DNA of 64,000 nucleotides from Rickettsiella endosymbiont of Rhagonycha lignosa (GTDB taxonomy: Bacteria; Pseudomonadota; Gammaproteobacteria; Diplorickettsiales; Diplorickettsiaceae): NCBI RefSeq assembly GCF_964031165.1, contig NZ_OZ035011.1:657001-721000 (forward strand), written 5' to 3'. The notes below the pieces were generated by a model. It saw nothing but the letters and a program-made list of their open reading frames with translations. It was not told the origin of the DNA and made no database searches. A program made the translations under genes and the position numbers. Below, piece after piece: positions 36,953-47,131 of this stretch. Each line of letters starts with the position of its first letter. The first letter of the stretch is position 1.

Positions 36953-38718
36953 TGGCCTTGCCTACTTATAGTTTTGATGCCGTGATTGTGGGTGCGGGTG
37001 GCGCAGGTATGCGCGCGGCATTGCAATTGGCGCATTCTGGTCAGAAAGTTGCATTAATCTCTAAAGTATTTCCAACGCGTTCGCACACGGTTTCAGCACA
37101 AGGTGGTATTACCTGTGCCTTGGGAAATGCGCATGAAGATGATTGGCGTTGGCACATGTACGATACGGTGAAAGGTTCAGATTATTTAGGTGACCAAGAT
37201 AGTATTGAGTACATGTGTAAAACCGGTCCTGAAGCGGTGTATGAGCTGGAACATATGGGCTTACCGTTTTCACGGATGGACTCCGGAAAAATCTATCAAC
37301 GTCCGTTTGGCGGACAATCAAAAAATTTTGGTGGTGATCAAGCGGCGCGAACCTGTGCTGCTGCCGATAGAACCGGTCATGCTTTATTGCATACCCTGTA
37401 CCAACAAAACATAAAAGCCAAAACGCATTTTTTTAATGAATGGTATGCCATTGATTTGGTTAAAACACCACAAGGCCAAGTCGCTGGACTCACTGCGTTG
37501 TGCATCGAAACCGGTGAAGTGGTTTTTTTTCATACACGCGCAACTATTTTAGCAACGGGCGGTGCGGGACGAATTTTTCAATCAACTACCAATGCGATGA
37601 TTAATACCGGGGATGGTATCGGAATGGTGTTACGTGCAGGCTTTCCAGTACAAGATATGGAAATGTGGCAATTTCATCCGACCGGCATCGCTGGGGCTGG
37701 CGTTTTAGTGACAGAAGGTTGTCGTGGCGAAGGTGGATATTTAATTAATAAAAACGGTGAACGCTTTATGGAGCGTTATGCGCCGCATGCAAAGGATTTA
37801 GCTTCGCGGGATGTGGTCGCGCGCGCTATGGCATTAGAATTACGTGCTGGAAATGGATTTAATCCAGAAGGGACCGATTACGTAAAATTAAAGTTAGATC
37901 ATCTTGGCGCAGAGATTATTAAAAAACGTTTACCTGGAATTCGTGAATTGGCATTGACCTTTGCGCATGTGGATCCAATTACCACACCTATTCCTGTTGT
38001 TCCAACTTGTCATTATATGATGGGCGGAATACCCACCAATGTCCATGGTCAAGTGATTACGCTGGATATTGAAGGTCAAGATCAAGTCGTTGAAGGTCTA
38101 TACGCGGCAGGAGAGTGTGCCTGTGTTTCCGTGCATGGTGCAAATCGATTAGGCGGTAACTCTTTGCTGGACTTAATTGTATTTGGCCGTTCTGCTGGAT
38201 TACATGTTGGCGAATCTTTAATCCAAGATTTACCGTTACTCACTATTAATCAAGATGATTTAGATGCGGCATTAAATCGCTTGAATCGTTGGGATCAATC
38301 TAAACAAGGTGAAAGTTTGGTTGAGATTCGACATGCGATGCAAAAAGTGATGCAAACTGATTTCGGGGTTTTTCGTACCGCGAAATATATGGAAGAAGGT
38401 TTAGTTAAATTAAAACAATTAAAGGAACGTTTAAATCACGCTGTTTTAACTGATCATAGTCAGGTGTTTAATACCGCGCGTATCGAAGCCTTAGAACTCG
38501 ATAATCTTATGGAAGTAGCCTATGCTTCAGCGGTATCGGCGTTAACTCGCGAAGAAAGTCGTGGTGCGCATAGTCGCGAAGATTTTCCAAAACGGGATGA
38601 TAAAGTTTGGTTAAAACATCTACTGTATTTTTCTAAAGTAGATACGATAGATTTTAGACCCGTGAATCGGAAACCTTTAACCGTACCACCCATGGAGCTT
38701 AAAGAACGAACCTACTAA
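36952..38718 (+). CDS. sdhA: Succinate dehydrogenase flavoprotein subunit
   Basis: Catalytic subunit oxidising succinate to fumarate on covalent FAD. The dinucleotide fold [15 protein letters not shown], the FAD-linking His in [11 protein letters not shown], the WQFHPTG segment and the [14 protein letters not shown] signature are all present. I start at the ATG at 36952 ([14 protein letters not shown]), since the open frame upstream lies within sdhD. 588 residues, normal. The end reads [10 protein letters not shown], the usual arginine-rich terminus. Confidence 0.95.
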   Translation: MALPTYSFDAVIVGAGGAGMRAALQLAHSGQKVALISKVFPTRSHTVSAQGGITCALGNAHEDDWRWHMYDTVKGSDYLGDQDSIEYMCKTGPEAVYELEHMGLPFSRMDSGKIYQRPFGGQSKNFGGDQAARTCAAADRTGHALLHTLYQQNIKAKTHFFNEWYAIDLVKTPQGQVAGLTALCIETGEVVFFHTRATILATGGAGRIFQSTTNAMINTGDGIGMVLRAGFPVQDMEMWQFHPTGIAGAGVLVTEGCRGEGGYLINKNGERFMERYAPHAKDLASRDVVARAMALELRAGNGFNPEGTDYVKLKLDHLGAEIIKKRLPGIRELALTFAHVDPITTPIPVVPTCHYMMGGIPTNVHGQVITLDIEGQDQVVEGLYAAGECACVSVHGANRLGGNSLLDLIVFGRSAGLHVGESLIQDLPLLTINQDDLDAALNRLNRWDQSKQGESLVEIRHAMQKVMQTDFGVFRTAKYMEEGLVKLKQLKERLNHAVLTDHSQVFNTARIEALELDNLMEVAYASAVSALTREESRGAHSREDFPKRDDKVWLKHLLYFSKVDTIDFRPVNRKPLTVPPMELKERTY

Positions 38719-38890
38719 TGCATAATCGTCGTCTTTTTTTGATTTCGTTGTTGGATTGCCTTTTTTGTACACTCGGCTACTAAAACCAATCCGCCTATAA
38801 ATCAAATAAATACTTGATTCTGTAAGGAGGTTAGCTAGATATCTATGTGTACATTATTTTTTGTTTGATTTTTATTCATTAGGTTAAATT
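38719..38890. other. sdhA-sdhB gap with an orphan SD
   Basis: 172 bases separate two genes that are normally adjacent. TAAGGAGG at 38823-38830 is the strongest SD-like site near, but leads only to a 7-codon ORF (ATG 38845). sdhB itself has a weaker AGG. This may be a remnant of a longer N-terminal region or a lost small gene. Confidence 0.4.
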
Positions 38891-39589
38891 ATGCAATTTT
38901 CCATTTATCGTTATGATCCCGAGATCGATAAAAAACCTTATATGCAGGATTACACACTGGAGATCGCCTCGGGTAAAGACATGATGTTATTGGAAGCTTT
39001 GGAATGTTTGAAGGAACAAGATCAAACTTTAAGCTTTCGCCGTTCTTGCCGTGAAGGAGTCTGTGGATCCGATGGTATGAATATTAATGGTAAAAATGGT
39101 TTGGCATGTATTACGCAAGTTTCGTCCTTGCGTTCGCCGGTCGTATTAAGACCGCTACCGGGGTTACCGGTGATACGTGATTTAGTAGTGGACATGGAAC
39201 CTTTTTTTCGTCAATACGAAAAAGCTCAACCTTATCTTATTAACGATAAAGAACCGCCGGCAAAAGAACGCTTACAATCACCCGAAGAACGTGAAAAATT
39301 AGATGGGCTTTATGAATGCATCTTGTGTGCTTGTTGTACCAGTGCTTGTCCTTCTTATTGGTGGAATCCTGATAAATTTTTGGGGCCCGCCGCGCTATTG
39401 TGGCTTTGTCGCTTTTTGGTAGATAATCGCGACGATGCTAAAGAACAGCGTTTAGCTGAGTTAAATGATCTCTTTAGTTTATTTCGTTGTCGGACCATTA
39501 TGAATTGTACGACGGTATGTCCTAAAGGACTTAATCCGGCTAAGGCAATAGGCCATATTCGCTCTGAGCTTTTACAAGAAGAAGTGTAA
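38891..39589 (+). CDS. sdhB: Succinate dehydrogenase iron-sulfur subunit
   Basis: Passes electrons from FAD to quinone. The [2Fe-2S] motif CREGVCGSDGMNING and C in GLACIT, the [4Fe-4S] and [3Fe-4S] motifs CILCACCTSACP and CRTIMNCTTVCPKGLNP are intact. 232 residues. A gap of 172 bases separates it from sdhA; sucA follows at 34 bases, so the operon probably continues. Confidence 0.95.
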   Translation: MQFSIYRYDPEIDKKPYMQDYTLEIASGKDMMLLEALECLKEQDQTLSFRRSCREGVCGSDGMNINGKNGLACITQVSSLRSPVVLRPLPGLPVIRDLVVDMEPFFRQYEKAQPYLINDKEPPAKERLQSPEEREKLDGLYECILCACCTSACPSYWWNPDKFLGPAALLWLCRFLVDNRDDAKEQRLAELNDLFSLFRCRTIMNCTTVCPKGLNPAKAIGHIRSELLQEEV

Positions 39590-39623
39590 TTAAAATATTC
39601 TCAATAGGGTAAATTCAACCATT

Positions 39624-42413
39624 ATGACTGAGCAATTAAAATCGGCGCAGGCCTTACAAAAAAATTCCTATCTTTTTAGTGGTAATGGTAGCTATTTAGA
39701 AACTCTGTATGAACAATATCTACACGACCCGAGTCAGCTAAGTGCTGATTGGCAAACCTATTTTAGCCAACTCAGTGATAAAGAAAATGATGTTTCGCAT
39801 GCTGATATTCGCGCTTATTTTACTGAATTAGCGCAACGACCCCTCGAGAAAAGAACGGTTCATGAGCCCAGTAATTTACATGATAAACTACTTAGTTTAA
39901 TTGATGCTTATCGCCGCTATGGCCATTACCAAGCGCACTTAGATCCCTTAGCCTTAGCTGCAAAACGTGAAATAATCGATTTAAGCTTAGAAAATCACGA
40001 TATTAACGCGCAAGATTTAACGCGCATCGTTAATCTTAATGGTTTACTCGGTTTACAAAGTGTTACCGCGGAAAGTTTACTGGCTCAGCTTAAAAAGATC
40101 TATTGCAGCAGTATAGGCTTTGAATATGAACATATTACCGATCATGGGCAACGAACTTGGTTGCAAGAACGTATCGAAGCGGTTGCGGGTAAACCGAGTT
40201 TCGCAGCACAAGTAAAAAAAACTATTTTAAAAGGTTTAATTCAGGCTGATGGTTTAGAAAAATTTTTGGGTAATAAATTTGTTGCACAAAAACGTTTTTC
40301 TTTGGAAGGTGGAGATAGTTTAATCCCTTTACTCGAAGAGTTAATCGCGCATGCAAGTGCCGCTTCGGTACAAGAAATCGTCATTGGTATGGCGCATCGT
40401 GGCAGATTAAATGTACTTATTAATATTTTAGGTAAATCGCCAGCAAAACTATTCGAAGAGTTTGCCGGTAAGTTAACGCAAGAAAATCGTTCGGGTGATG
40501 TCAAATACCACAAGGGTTTTGCTGCCGATATAAAAACCGATCACGGGGTCATGCATGTCGCTATGGCATTTAATCCTTCACATCTGGAAATTGTTAATCC
40601 CGTGGTGGAAGGTTCCGTGCGCTCACGCCAAGAGCGTCGCCAAGATAGTGGAAGAAAACAAGTATTACCATTATTGATCCATGGTGATGCCGCTTTTTCC
40701 GGTCAGGGCATTGTGATGGAAAATTTTGAATTATCACAAACCGAAGCTTATGGTACCGGTGGAACTTTACATATTGTTCTGAATAATCAACTTGGTTTTA
40801 CCACTGATCCGCAAAATGCACGTTCGAGTTGGTATTGTACTGATCCTGCTAAAATTGTTGATGCACCGATTTTTCATGTTAATGGTGACGACCCCGAAGC
40901 GGTATTATTTACTTTACAACTTGCGTTTGATTTTCGGCAAACCTTTAAAAAAGATGTTGTCATTGATTTAGTTTGTTATCGTCGTCACGGACATAATGAA
41001 GCCGATGAACCCGCAGCGACCCAACCATTAATTTACCAAACCATTAAAAAACTGCCCACCGCAAAACAACAGTATGCCGATGCCTTAATTAATCAAGGGG
41101 TGGTAAGTGCAGAAGAAGTTCAACAATGGTCCGATGAATATAGAAATCGCTTAGATAATGGCCAACCTGTTGTGCATCGCCTTACTAGCGATTACGAAAA
41201 TCCTTATCGTATTGATTGGCGTCCTTATCGCTATCAAGATTGGCGGTCACCCGTTGATACGGCCGTTGATTTATCCGTATTGAAAAAATTGGCTACGCAA
41301 CTAGAAACTTTACCGCCAGGGTTTGTATTGCAAGCGCAAGTGGCCAAAATTATGGAAGATCGTCGTAAAATGACAGCTGGCCAGTTACCGTTAAATTGGG
41401 GCTATGCCGAAACCATGGCTTACGCTACCTTATTGCAAGATAACTATGAAATACGTTTATCTGGTCAAGACAGTGAACGCGGCACCTTTTTCCATCGTCA
41501 TGCAGTGCTCCATGATTTTAATACCAATCAAACCATAACACCTTTAGACCAGTTGGCTAAAAATCCAAATGCATTTACTGTGATTGATTCAATACTTTCA
41601 GAAGCGGCGGTTATGGGTTTTGAATATGGTTATGCTATTTCGAATCCGAATAGTTTAGTGATTTGGGAAGCGCAGTACGGTGATTTTGTTAACGGTGCGC
41701 AGGTGGTTATTGATCAATTTTTAAGTTCTTCAGAACAAAAATGGGGTAGACTATGCGGTTTAGTTTTATTCTTACCTCATGGTTATGAGGGTTCCGGTCC
41801 AGAACATACCTCGGCTCGTTTAGAGCGTTTCTTACAACTTTGCGCCCAAGATAATATGCAAGTGTGTGTACCGAGTACACCGGCACAGATTTTTCATTGC
41901 TTGCGACGACAAATGTTAAGACGGTATCGAAAACCTTTAATTTTAATGACACCGAAAAGTTTATTACGCCATAAATTAGCCGTATCAACTTTGCAAGAAT
42001 TGGCGAGCGGTACCTGGCAATCCATTATTTCGGATAGTGAAGTTGACGTCAAAAAAGTAAAACGTGTCGTTTTATGTAGTGGTAAGGTTTATTATGATTT
42101 ACTCGAACAACGGCGTACGCAAAACCGTGAAGATATTGCACTGATACGCATCGAACAATTATATCCTTTTCCAGACATCGAGTTGCGTGCTGTACTAAAT
42201 TCTTATTCCAAAGTAAAAGATATTGTATGGTGCCAAGAGGAATCTAAAAATCAGGGTGCTTGGTATTGTATCCAACATGAACTTGTTGCGTGCCTAGCAA
42301 AAATCCAAACGCTACGGTATGTGGGTAGGCCCGCTTCCGCCGCTCCTGCGGTGGGTTCACCTTTGGTGCATACAGAAGAACAACAAACTTTGGTTAAAGA
42401 AGCTTTAACCTAA
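39624..42413 (+). CDS. sucA: 2-oxoglutarate dehydrogenase E1
   Basis: Thiamine-diphosphate-dependent decarboxylase component of the 2-oxoglutarate dehydrogenase complex. Signature stretches include YLFSGNGSYLETLYEQY at the N-terminus, GMAHRGRLNVLINILGK, the ThDP motif start HVNGDDPEAVLF, and HRHGHNEADEPAATQP. 929 residues is the usual length. It depends on thiamine diphosphate, consistent with the salvage operon elsewhere in the window. Confidence 0.95.
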   Translation: MTEQLKSAQALQKNSYLFSGNGSYLETLYEQYLHDPSQLSADWQTYFSQLSDKENDVSHADIRAYFTELAQRPLEKRTVHEPSNLHDKLLSLIDAYRRYGHYQAHLDPLALAAKREIIDLSLENHDINAQDLTRIVNLNGLLGLQSVTAESLLAQLKKIYCSSIGFEYEHITDHGQRTWLQERIEAVAGKPSFAAQVKKTILKGLIQADGLEKFLGNKFVAQKRFSLEGGDSLIPLLEELIAHASAASVQEIVIGMAHRGRLNVLINILGKSPAKLFEEFAGKLTQENRSGDVKYHKGFAADIKTDHGVMHVAMAFNPSHLEIVNPVVEGSVRSRQERRQDSGRKQVLPLLIHGDAAFSGQGIVMENFELSQTEAYGTGGTLHIVLNNQLGFTTDPQNARSSWYCTDPAKIVDAPIFHVNGDDPEAVLFTLQLAFDFRQTFKKDVVIDLVCYRRHGHNEADEPAATQPLIYQTIKKLPTAKQQYADALINQGVVSAEEVQQWSDEYRNRLDNGQPVVHRLTSDYENPYRIDWRPYRYQDWRSPVDTAVDLSVLKKLATQLETLPPGFVLQAQVAKIMEDRRKMTAGQLPLNWGYAETMAYATLLQDNYEIRLSGQDSERGTFFHRHAVLHDFNTNQTITPLDQLAKNPNAFTVIDSILSEAAVMGFEYGYAISNPNSLVIWEAQYGDFVNGAQVVIDQFLSSSEQKWGRLCGLVLFLPHGYEGSGPEHTSARLERFLQLCAQDNMQVCVPSTPAQIFHCLRRQMLRRYRKPLILMTPKSLLRHKLAVSTLQELASGTWQSIISDSEVDVKKVKRVVLCSGKVYYDLLEQRRTQNREDIALIRIEQLYPFPDIELRAVLNSYSKVKDIVWCQEESKNQGAWYCIQHELVACLAKIQTLRYVGRPASAAPAVGSPLVHTEEQQTLVKEALT

Positions 42414-42447
42414 AAGCTGAGTTAATATTATTTAGAGGTATCCAGAA

Positions 42448-43641
42448 ATGAGTATTGAAGTAAAAGTTCCGATGTTACCTGAATCGGTTGCCGATGCCAC
42501 CATTCTAAAGTGGTATAAAAAACCAGGTGAAATGGTTAAGCGGGATGATAATTTAGTCGATCTGGAAACTGATAAAGTTGTTTTAGAAGTACCGGCACCC
42601 GCCGACGGTGTGATGGGCGAAATTGTAAAAGAAGCAGGAACTGTGGTTAAAGCGGGTGAAATTTTAGCGCATCTAGACATTGACAAGGAAGCTAGTATGA
42701 AAACAGAGAAACCCTCTTCATCTCCAGTAGCACCCGCACCCGTCGCAGAAAAAACGCTCTCCGTTGATAGCGGTGCTAATTTGGCAGGTCCTGCTTCTAG
42801 GCGTAAACGGAGTATTCAGGAACCAGAAAGTCTGTCGGCTAATAAAAAAGAACCCAGTTCTGCAATTCAAACTTCAGCAACCCATGCTAACGCGCCTTCC
42901 GCAGCGTATGCTATGTCAAGTCTTCAAAATCAAAGCATGGAACGCGTGGAAAAACGTGTACCTATGACACGGTTGCGCGCGCGTATTGCTGAGCGACTAG
43001 TGGCAGCACAGCATAATGCGGCTATTTTAACCACTTTTAATGAAATTAACTTACAAAAAGTGATGGAGTTGCGCAGTCTCTATAAAGATAGTTTTGAAAA
43101 GAGGCACGGATCACGTTTAGGTTTCATGTCTTTTTTTACCAAGGCAGTTATTGAAGCTTTGAAGCGTTTTCCAGCGGTGAATGCGTCCATTGATGGTAAT
43201 GATGTGGTTTATCATAATTATTTTGATATCGGTATTGCTGTTTCAACGGATAGGGGTCTGGTGGTTCCTATTCTACGCGATGCGGATCGTTTATCATTTG
43301 CAGAGATAGAAAAAACCATTGCCAATTATGGCCGTAAAGCCAAAGAAAATCAGATTGCTATTGAAGATATGACCGGCGGTACTTTCACTATAACCAATGG
43401 TGGAGTTTTTGGGTCACTTTTAGCTACGCCGATTATTAATCCACCCCAAAGCGCGATACTCGGAATGAACAAAATAGAGGAACGACCTGTGGCAGAAAAT
43501 GGCCAAGTGGTTATTCGACCGATGATGTATGTTGCTTTATCTTATGATCATCGTATTATTGACGGCAAGGAATCAGTTAGCTTTTTAAAAACCATTAAAG
43601 AGTTACTTGAAGATCCGTCCCGTTTGTTAATTGATGTATAA
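42448..43641 (+). CDS. sucB: 2-oxoglutarate dehydrogenase E2 (succinyltransferase), atypical linker
   Basis: Lipoyl-bearing core of the complex. The N-terminal lipoyl domain (residues 1-78) has the lipoylated Lys in [17 protein letters not shown]. The C-terminal catalytic domain (from about 165) ends with [17 protein letters not shown]. The region 80-165, where other SucB proteins carry the E3/E1-binding domain (a SPAVRxLLAE...GTGxxGRITKxDV pattern), is Ser/Ala/Lys-rich here ([26 protein letters not shown]) and that domain is not recognisable. GAGG precedes the ATG. 397 residues. lpd (E3) is not in the window. Confidence 0.92.
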   Translation: MSIEVKVPMLPESVADATILKWYKKPGEMVKRDDNLVDLETDKVVLEVPAPADGVMGEIVKEAGTVVKAGEILAHLDIDKEASMKTEKPSSSPVAPAPVAEKTLSVDSGANLAGPASRRKRSIQEPESLSANKKEPSSAIQTSATHANAPSAAYAMSSLQNQSMERVEKRVPMTRLRARIAERLVAAQHNAAILTTFNEINLQKVMELRSLYKDSFEKRHGSRLGFMSFFTKAVIEALKRFPAVNASIDGNDVVYHNYFDIGIAVSTDRGLVVPILRDADRLSFAEIEKTIANYGRKAKENQIAIEDMTGGTFTITNGGVFGSLLATPIINPPQSAILGMNKIEERPVAENGQVVIRPMMYVALSYDHRIIDGKESVSFLKTIKELLEDPSRLLIDV

Positions 43642-43706
43642 GCGCTATCTCATAGCACAAAGCATAGTTTAATGGCGAGCAATCCGTTATCATTATTTTT
43701 AAAAAG

Positions 43707-43834
43707 TATGCTCACAGCAATGGGATTTTTGGTAAGTGCTGTAACCCAGCTGCAATTTATGTGTATATAATATTGACACATAAATTGCAGATAAAGCGGT
43801 AACGTAGACAAAAATTCTAATGCGAACAGCTAAT
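43707..43834 (+). repeat. MITE-like element copy F, with internal palindrome
   Basis: Begins TATGCTCACAGCAATGGG and ends near GCGAACAGCTAATA. The centre is replaced by a perfect 15-bp inverted repeat (43750-43764 and 43776-43790, arm CTGCAATTTATGTGT, 11-base loop), unique among the copies. It lies between sucB and sucC. Its ends carry several changes from the consensus. Confidence 0.82.
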
Positions 43835-43855
43835 AATTAGGAGAAAAAGAAATCC

Positions 43856-45031
43856 ATGAATCTACATGAATACCAAGGTAAAGAACTATTTAGCGAATAT
43901 GGTTTACCCGTACCCTTAGGTAAACCCGTTAGCACAGTAGAAGAGGCCTTGGCCGCTGCCGAAGCCTTAGGTGGAAATGCATGGATGGTCAAAGCACAAG
44001 TACATGCCGGCGGAAGAGGTAAGGCAGGCGGAGTTAAATATGTGACCACTAAAGAGGCGGTTGCGGCGGAAACTAAACGCCTACTTGGTCGACGTTTAGT
44101 GACTTTTCAAACCGATGAGCATGGTCAACCAGTTAATCAAATATTGATTGCTCAGCCTTGTGATATTAAACGCGAGTTATATTTAGGTGCAGTATTAGAT
44201 CGCAGCACGCGTCGTGTTGTTATCATGGCGAGTACCGAAGGTGGTGTTGAAATTGAAAAGGTAGCGGAAGAAACACCCGAAAAAATATTAAAAATTACCA
44301 TCGATCCTTTGCTCGGGGTGATGCCTTATCAAGCACGTGATATTGGTTTTAAATTGCAATTAACCGCTAATCAATTAAAAGAATTTACGCAGATTTTATT
44401 AGGTCTGGGTAAGATGTTCGTCGAGCGCGATCTGAGTTTAGTAGAAATTAACCCTTTGATTATTGATCAAAATGATCATGTGATTTGTTTAGATGCCAAA
44501 GTAGTGGTCGATGATAATGCTTTATTTAGACAAGCCCAATTGCGCGCAATGCGCGATCCTTCACAAGAAGATGAACGTGAAAACCGTGCTCACGATTGGG
44601 AATTGAATTATATCGCTTTAGATGGTGATATTGGCTGTATGGTGAATGGTGCAGGCTTGGCCATGGCGACCATGGATTTAATCAAGTTACACGGTGGAAG
44701 TCCTGCTAATTTCTTAGATGTTGGTGGTGGTGCTACACAAGAAAGAGTCACGGAAGCATTTAAGATCATATTATCCGATGAAAAGGTTAAAGGTATATTA
44801 GTCAACATTTTTGGCGGTATCGTCCGTTGCGATATGATCGCAGATGGAATTATTGGTGCAGTTAAGGATGTTGGCGTTAAAATTCCAGTGGTGGTGCGTT
44901 TAGAAGGTAATAATGCGGATCTAGGCGCAAAAAAATTATCTGAAAGTGGTTTAAATATCATTGCTGCGAATAGTTTAACGGGAGCTGCGGAACAAATAGT
45001 TGCCGCTGTTAAATCTCCGATGACTGCATGA
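43856..45031 (+). CDS. sucC: Succinyl-CoA synthetase beta subunit
   Basis: Converts succinyl-CoA to succinate with substrate-level phosphorylation, together with SucD. The start [20 protein letters not shown] is typical, and the ATP-grasp features ([17 protein letters not shown]) and the [13 protein letters not shown] segment are intact. 391 residues. The leader contains element copy F; TAGGAG lies before the ATG. Element relic G begins at its stop codon. Confidence 0.95.
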   Translation: MNLHEYQGKELFSEYGLPVPLGKPVSTVEEALAAAEALGGNAWMVKAQVHAGGRGKAGGVKYVTTKEAVAAETKRLLGRRLVTFQTDEHGQPVNQILIAQPCDIKRELYLGAVLDRSTRRVVIMASTEGGVEIEKVAEETPEKILKITIDPLLGVMPYQARDIGFKLQLTANQLKEFTQILLGLGKMFVERDLSLVEINPLIIDQNDHVICLDAKVVVDDNALFRQAQLRAMRDPSQEDERENRAHDWELNYIALDGDIGCMVNGAGLAMATMDLIKLHGGSPANFLDVGGGATQERVTEAFKIILSDEKVKGILVNIFGGIVRCDMIADGIIGAVKDVGVKIPVVVRLEGNNADLGAKKLSESGLNIIAANSLTGAAEQIVAAVKSPMTA

Positions 45032-45058
45032 TACGCTTCGCATCAGAGTTTTTGGCTG
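45029..45058 (-). repeat. MITE-like element relic G
   Basis: Only the right end remains: ATACGCTTCGCATCAG followed by AGTTTTTGGCTGC, which matches copy E in 25 of 29 bases in the same orientation. It starts at the stop codon of sucC, in the 64-base sucC-sucD gap. Confidence 0.6.
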
Positions 45059-45095
45059 CAAAATAAAACATTTTTATAAAAGGTTAGATATAAAC

Positions 45096-45965
45096 ATGAG
45101 TATATTAATCGACAAAAACACGAAAGTTATTTGCCAAGGCTTCACCGGTAAACAAGGGACATTTCATTCTGAACAGGCCATCGCATACGGAACGCAAATG
45201 GTTGGCGGTGTGACACCAGGAAAAGGTGGAACACGACATTTAGATTTACCCGTGTTTAATACGGTGGCAGATGCTATTGCAGAAACCGGTGCTGATGCCA
45301 GTGTTATTTATGTACCAGCGCCTTTTTGTAAAGATTCTATTGTTGAAGCAGCCGATGCGGGTATTTCATTAATTGTTTGTATTACTGAAGGTATTCCAGT
45401 ATTGGATATGCTAGATGTGAAGGTTTATTTAGAAAATAATACCCATGCGCGTTTAATAGGACCGAATTGTCCTGGTGTGATTACACCCGGACAATGTAAA
45501 ATTGGCATCATGCCAGGTTATATTCATAAACCCGGCTGCGTCGGTATCGTATCACGTTCAGGGACTCTAACTTATGAAGCGGTTAAACAAACAACTGACT
45601 TAGGCTTGGGTCAGAGTACTTGTGTCGGGATTGGTGGTGATCCGATTCCAGGCATGAATTTTGTTGATGTGCTGCGTATGTTTCAAGAAGATCCACAAAC
45701 ACAAGCTATTTTAATGGTTGGCGAAATTGGCGGCACAGCAGAAGAAGAAGCCGCAGATTTTATTAAAACCTACGTGACTAAGCCAGTGGTGGCTTATATT
45801 GCTGGTGTAACAGCTCCCGCTGGGAAACGTATGGGCCATGCCGGTGCGATTATTTCAGGTGGGAAAGGCACTGCTGCGGAAAAATTTAAAGCCTTAGAAG
45901 CAGCCGGTGTGCACACTGTAAAGTCTCCAGCCGATATGGGTAAAAAGGTTGCACAATTTTTATGA
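45096..45965 (+). CDS. sucD: Succinyl-CoA synthetase alpha subunit
   Basis: CoA-binding alpha subunit with the phosphorylated His in [19 protein letters not shown]. The N-terminus reads [20 protein letters not shown] and [20 protein letters not shown] is also typical. 289 residues. AAAAGG precedes the ATG. The element copy B begins 18 bases after its stop. Confidence 0.95.
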   Translation: MSILIDKNTKVICQGFTGKQGTFHSEQAIAYGTQMVGGVTPGKGGTRHLDLPVFNTVADAIAETGADASVIYVPAPFCKDSIVEAADAGISLIVCITEGIPVLDMLDVKVYLENNTHARLIGPNCPGVITPGQCKIGIMPGYIHKPGCVGIVSRSGTLTYEAVKQTTDLGLGQSTCVGIGGDPIPGMNFVDVLRMFQEDPQTQAILMVGEIGGTAEEEAADFIKTYVTKPVVAYIAGVTAPAGKRMGHAGAIISGGKGTAAEKFKALEAAGVHTVKSPADMGKKVAQFL

Positions 45966-45982
45966 TCATTTTTTAATGATAA

Positions 45983-46108
45983 TACACTCACAGCGATGGG
46001 ATTTTTGGCAAGGCGTCGCGAGAATGAAGCAACCGGAGTGTATTTGTTATACATGAGGATTGCGAGTTGAGCGACAACGTAGACAAAAATTCAAGTGCGA
46101 AGAGTAAG
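45983..46108 (+). repeat. MITE-like element copy B
   Basis: 126 bp, TACACTCACAGCGATGGG at the left and GTGCGAAGAGTA at the right. It contains GAGG at 46055-46058 and TTG at 46067-46069. Its last 42 bases are the first codons of the PLP beta-synthase gene. Confidence 0.88.
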
Positions 46109-47074
46109 CATTCTATTTTACAGGCAATTGGAAATACGCCGCTCGTTAAATTAGAAAAAATAGTTCCAAATAAACACGTAACCATCTTAGTTAAATGTGA
46201 ATTCGCTAATCCTAGCGGTAGTGTAAAAGATCGTATTGTTGATTATATTATTGCCGATGCCGAACAAAACGGTTACTTAAAACCGGGCGGCACGATAGTT
46301 GAAAATACATCAGGAAATACCGGTGCCGCTATCGCGATGCTGGCAGCTGCAAAAGGCTATCGGGCTATTTTGACTATGCCGGATAAAGTCAGTCTGGAAA
46401 AACAAAATACTTTGCGTGCCTATGGCGCTGAAATAGTGGTAACTCCAACAGCGGCTGCGCCGGATTCTCCAGAGCATTATGTCAATGTTGCTAAGCGTAT
46501 TGCTATGGAAACTCCTAATAGTTTTCGACTTGATCAATATGATAATCCAAAAAATCCTGAAGCGCATTATCTCAGTACGGCACCAGAAATTTGGCAACAA
46601 ACACGAGGTAATATCGATATTTTTATAGCCTCCGGTAGTACGGGTGGTACGGTGTCGGGTGTGGGTCGTTTTCTCAAAGAAAAAAAACCAACCATTAAAG
46701 TAATTATGCCCGATCCGGTGGGTTCTATTTACTATGAATATTTTAAGAATGGAAAAATTCCAGAAGGAGGGAATTGTAATTATTTAGTTGAAGGAGTGGG
46801 CGAAGATCATATTGCAAAAGCACTCGATTTTTCTGTACTGGATGAGGTTATTCCTTTTACCGATAAAGAAGCGTTTTCGATGGCGCGGCGTTTAGCCAAA
46901 GAAGAAGCGTTGTTAGTCGGAGGTTCATCAGGAGCCAATGTTTGGGCGGCATTAAAGATGGCTGCTGAATTGACCGAACCTACTACCATCGTCACTATTT
47001 TACCCGATAGCGGGATTAAATATCTCAGCAAAATTTATAATGACGAATGGATGCAAGCACAACAACTTTTGTAA
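46067..47074 (+). CDS. PLP-dependent beta-synthase (cystathionine beta-synthase/cysteine synthase family)
   Basis: Fold-type II PLP enzyme. The PLP lysine is in ANPSGSVKDRI, the substrate loop in ENTSGNTGAAIAMLAA, the phosphate cup in ASGSTGGTVSG and the terminal GGSSGAN. The PDPVGSIYYEYFKNGKI segment resembles cystathionine beta-synthase more than CysK, but the C-terminal CBS domain pair is absent, so the exact substrate is uncertain. It starts at the TTG at 46067: the first 13 residues (MSDNVDKNSSAKS) come from element copy B, and the native-like part begins KHSILQAIGNTPLVKL. No other start exists upstream of the catalytic domain. Confidence 0.88.
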   Translation: MSDNVDKNSSAKSKHSILQAIGNTPLVKLEKIVPNKHVTILVKCEFANPSGSVKDRIVDYIIADAEQNGYLKPGGTIVENTSGNTGAAIAMLAAAKGYRAILTMPDKVSLEKQNTLRAYGAEIVVTPTAAAPDSPEHYVNVAKRIAMETPNSFRLDQYDNPKNPEAHYLSTAPEIWQQTRGNIDIFIASGSTGGTVSGVGRFLKEKKPTIKVIMPDPVGSIYYEYFKNGKIPEGGNCNYLVEGVGEDHIAKALDFSVLDEVIPFTDKEAFSMARRLAKEEALLVGGSSGANVWAALKMAAELTEPTTIVTILPDSGIKYLSKIYNDEWMQAQQLL

Positions 47075-47131
47075 TAGATCTTTAACAATAAAATCAAGTC
47101 TATCACGCAGGTTATTTAAGTGGTTTAATTT

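Noticed and set aside
43750-43790. Intrinsic terminator after sucB
   Set aside because: The palindrome has no following T-run and lies inside an element copy; sucC is expected to need read-through or its own promoter.
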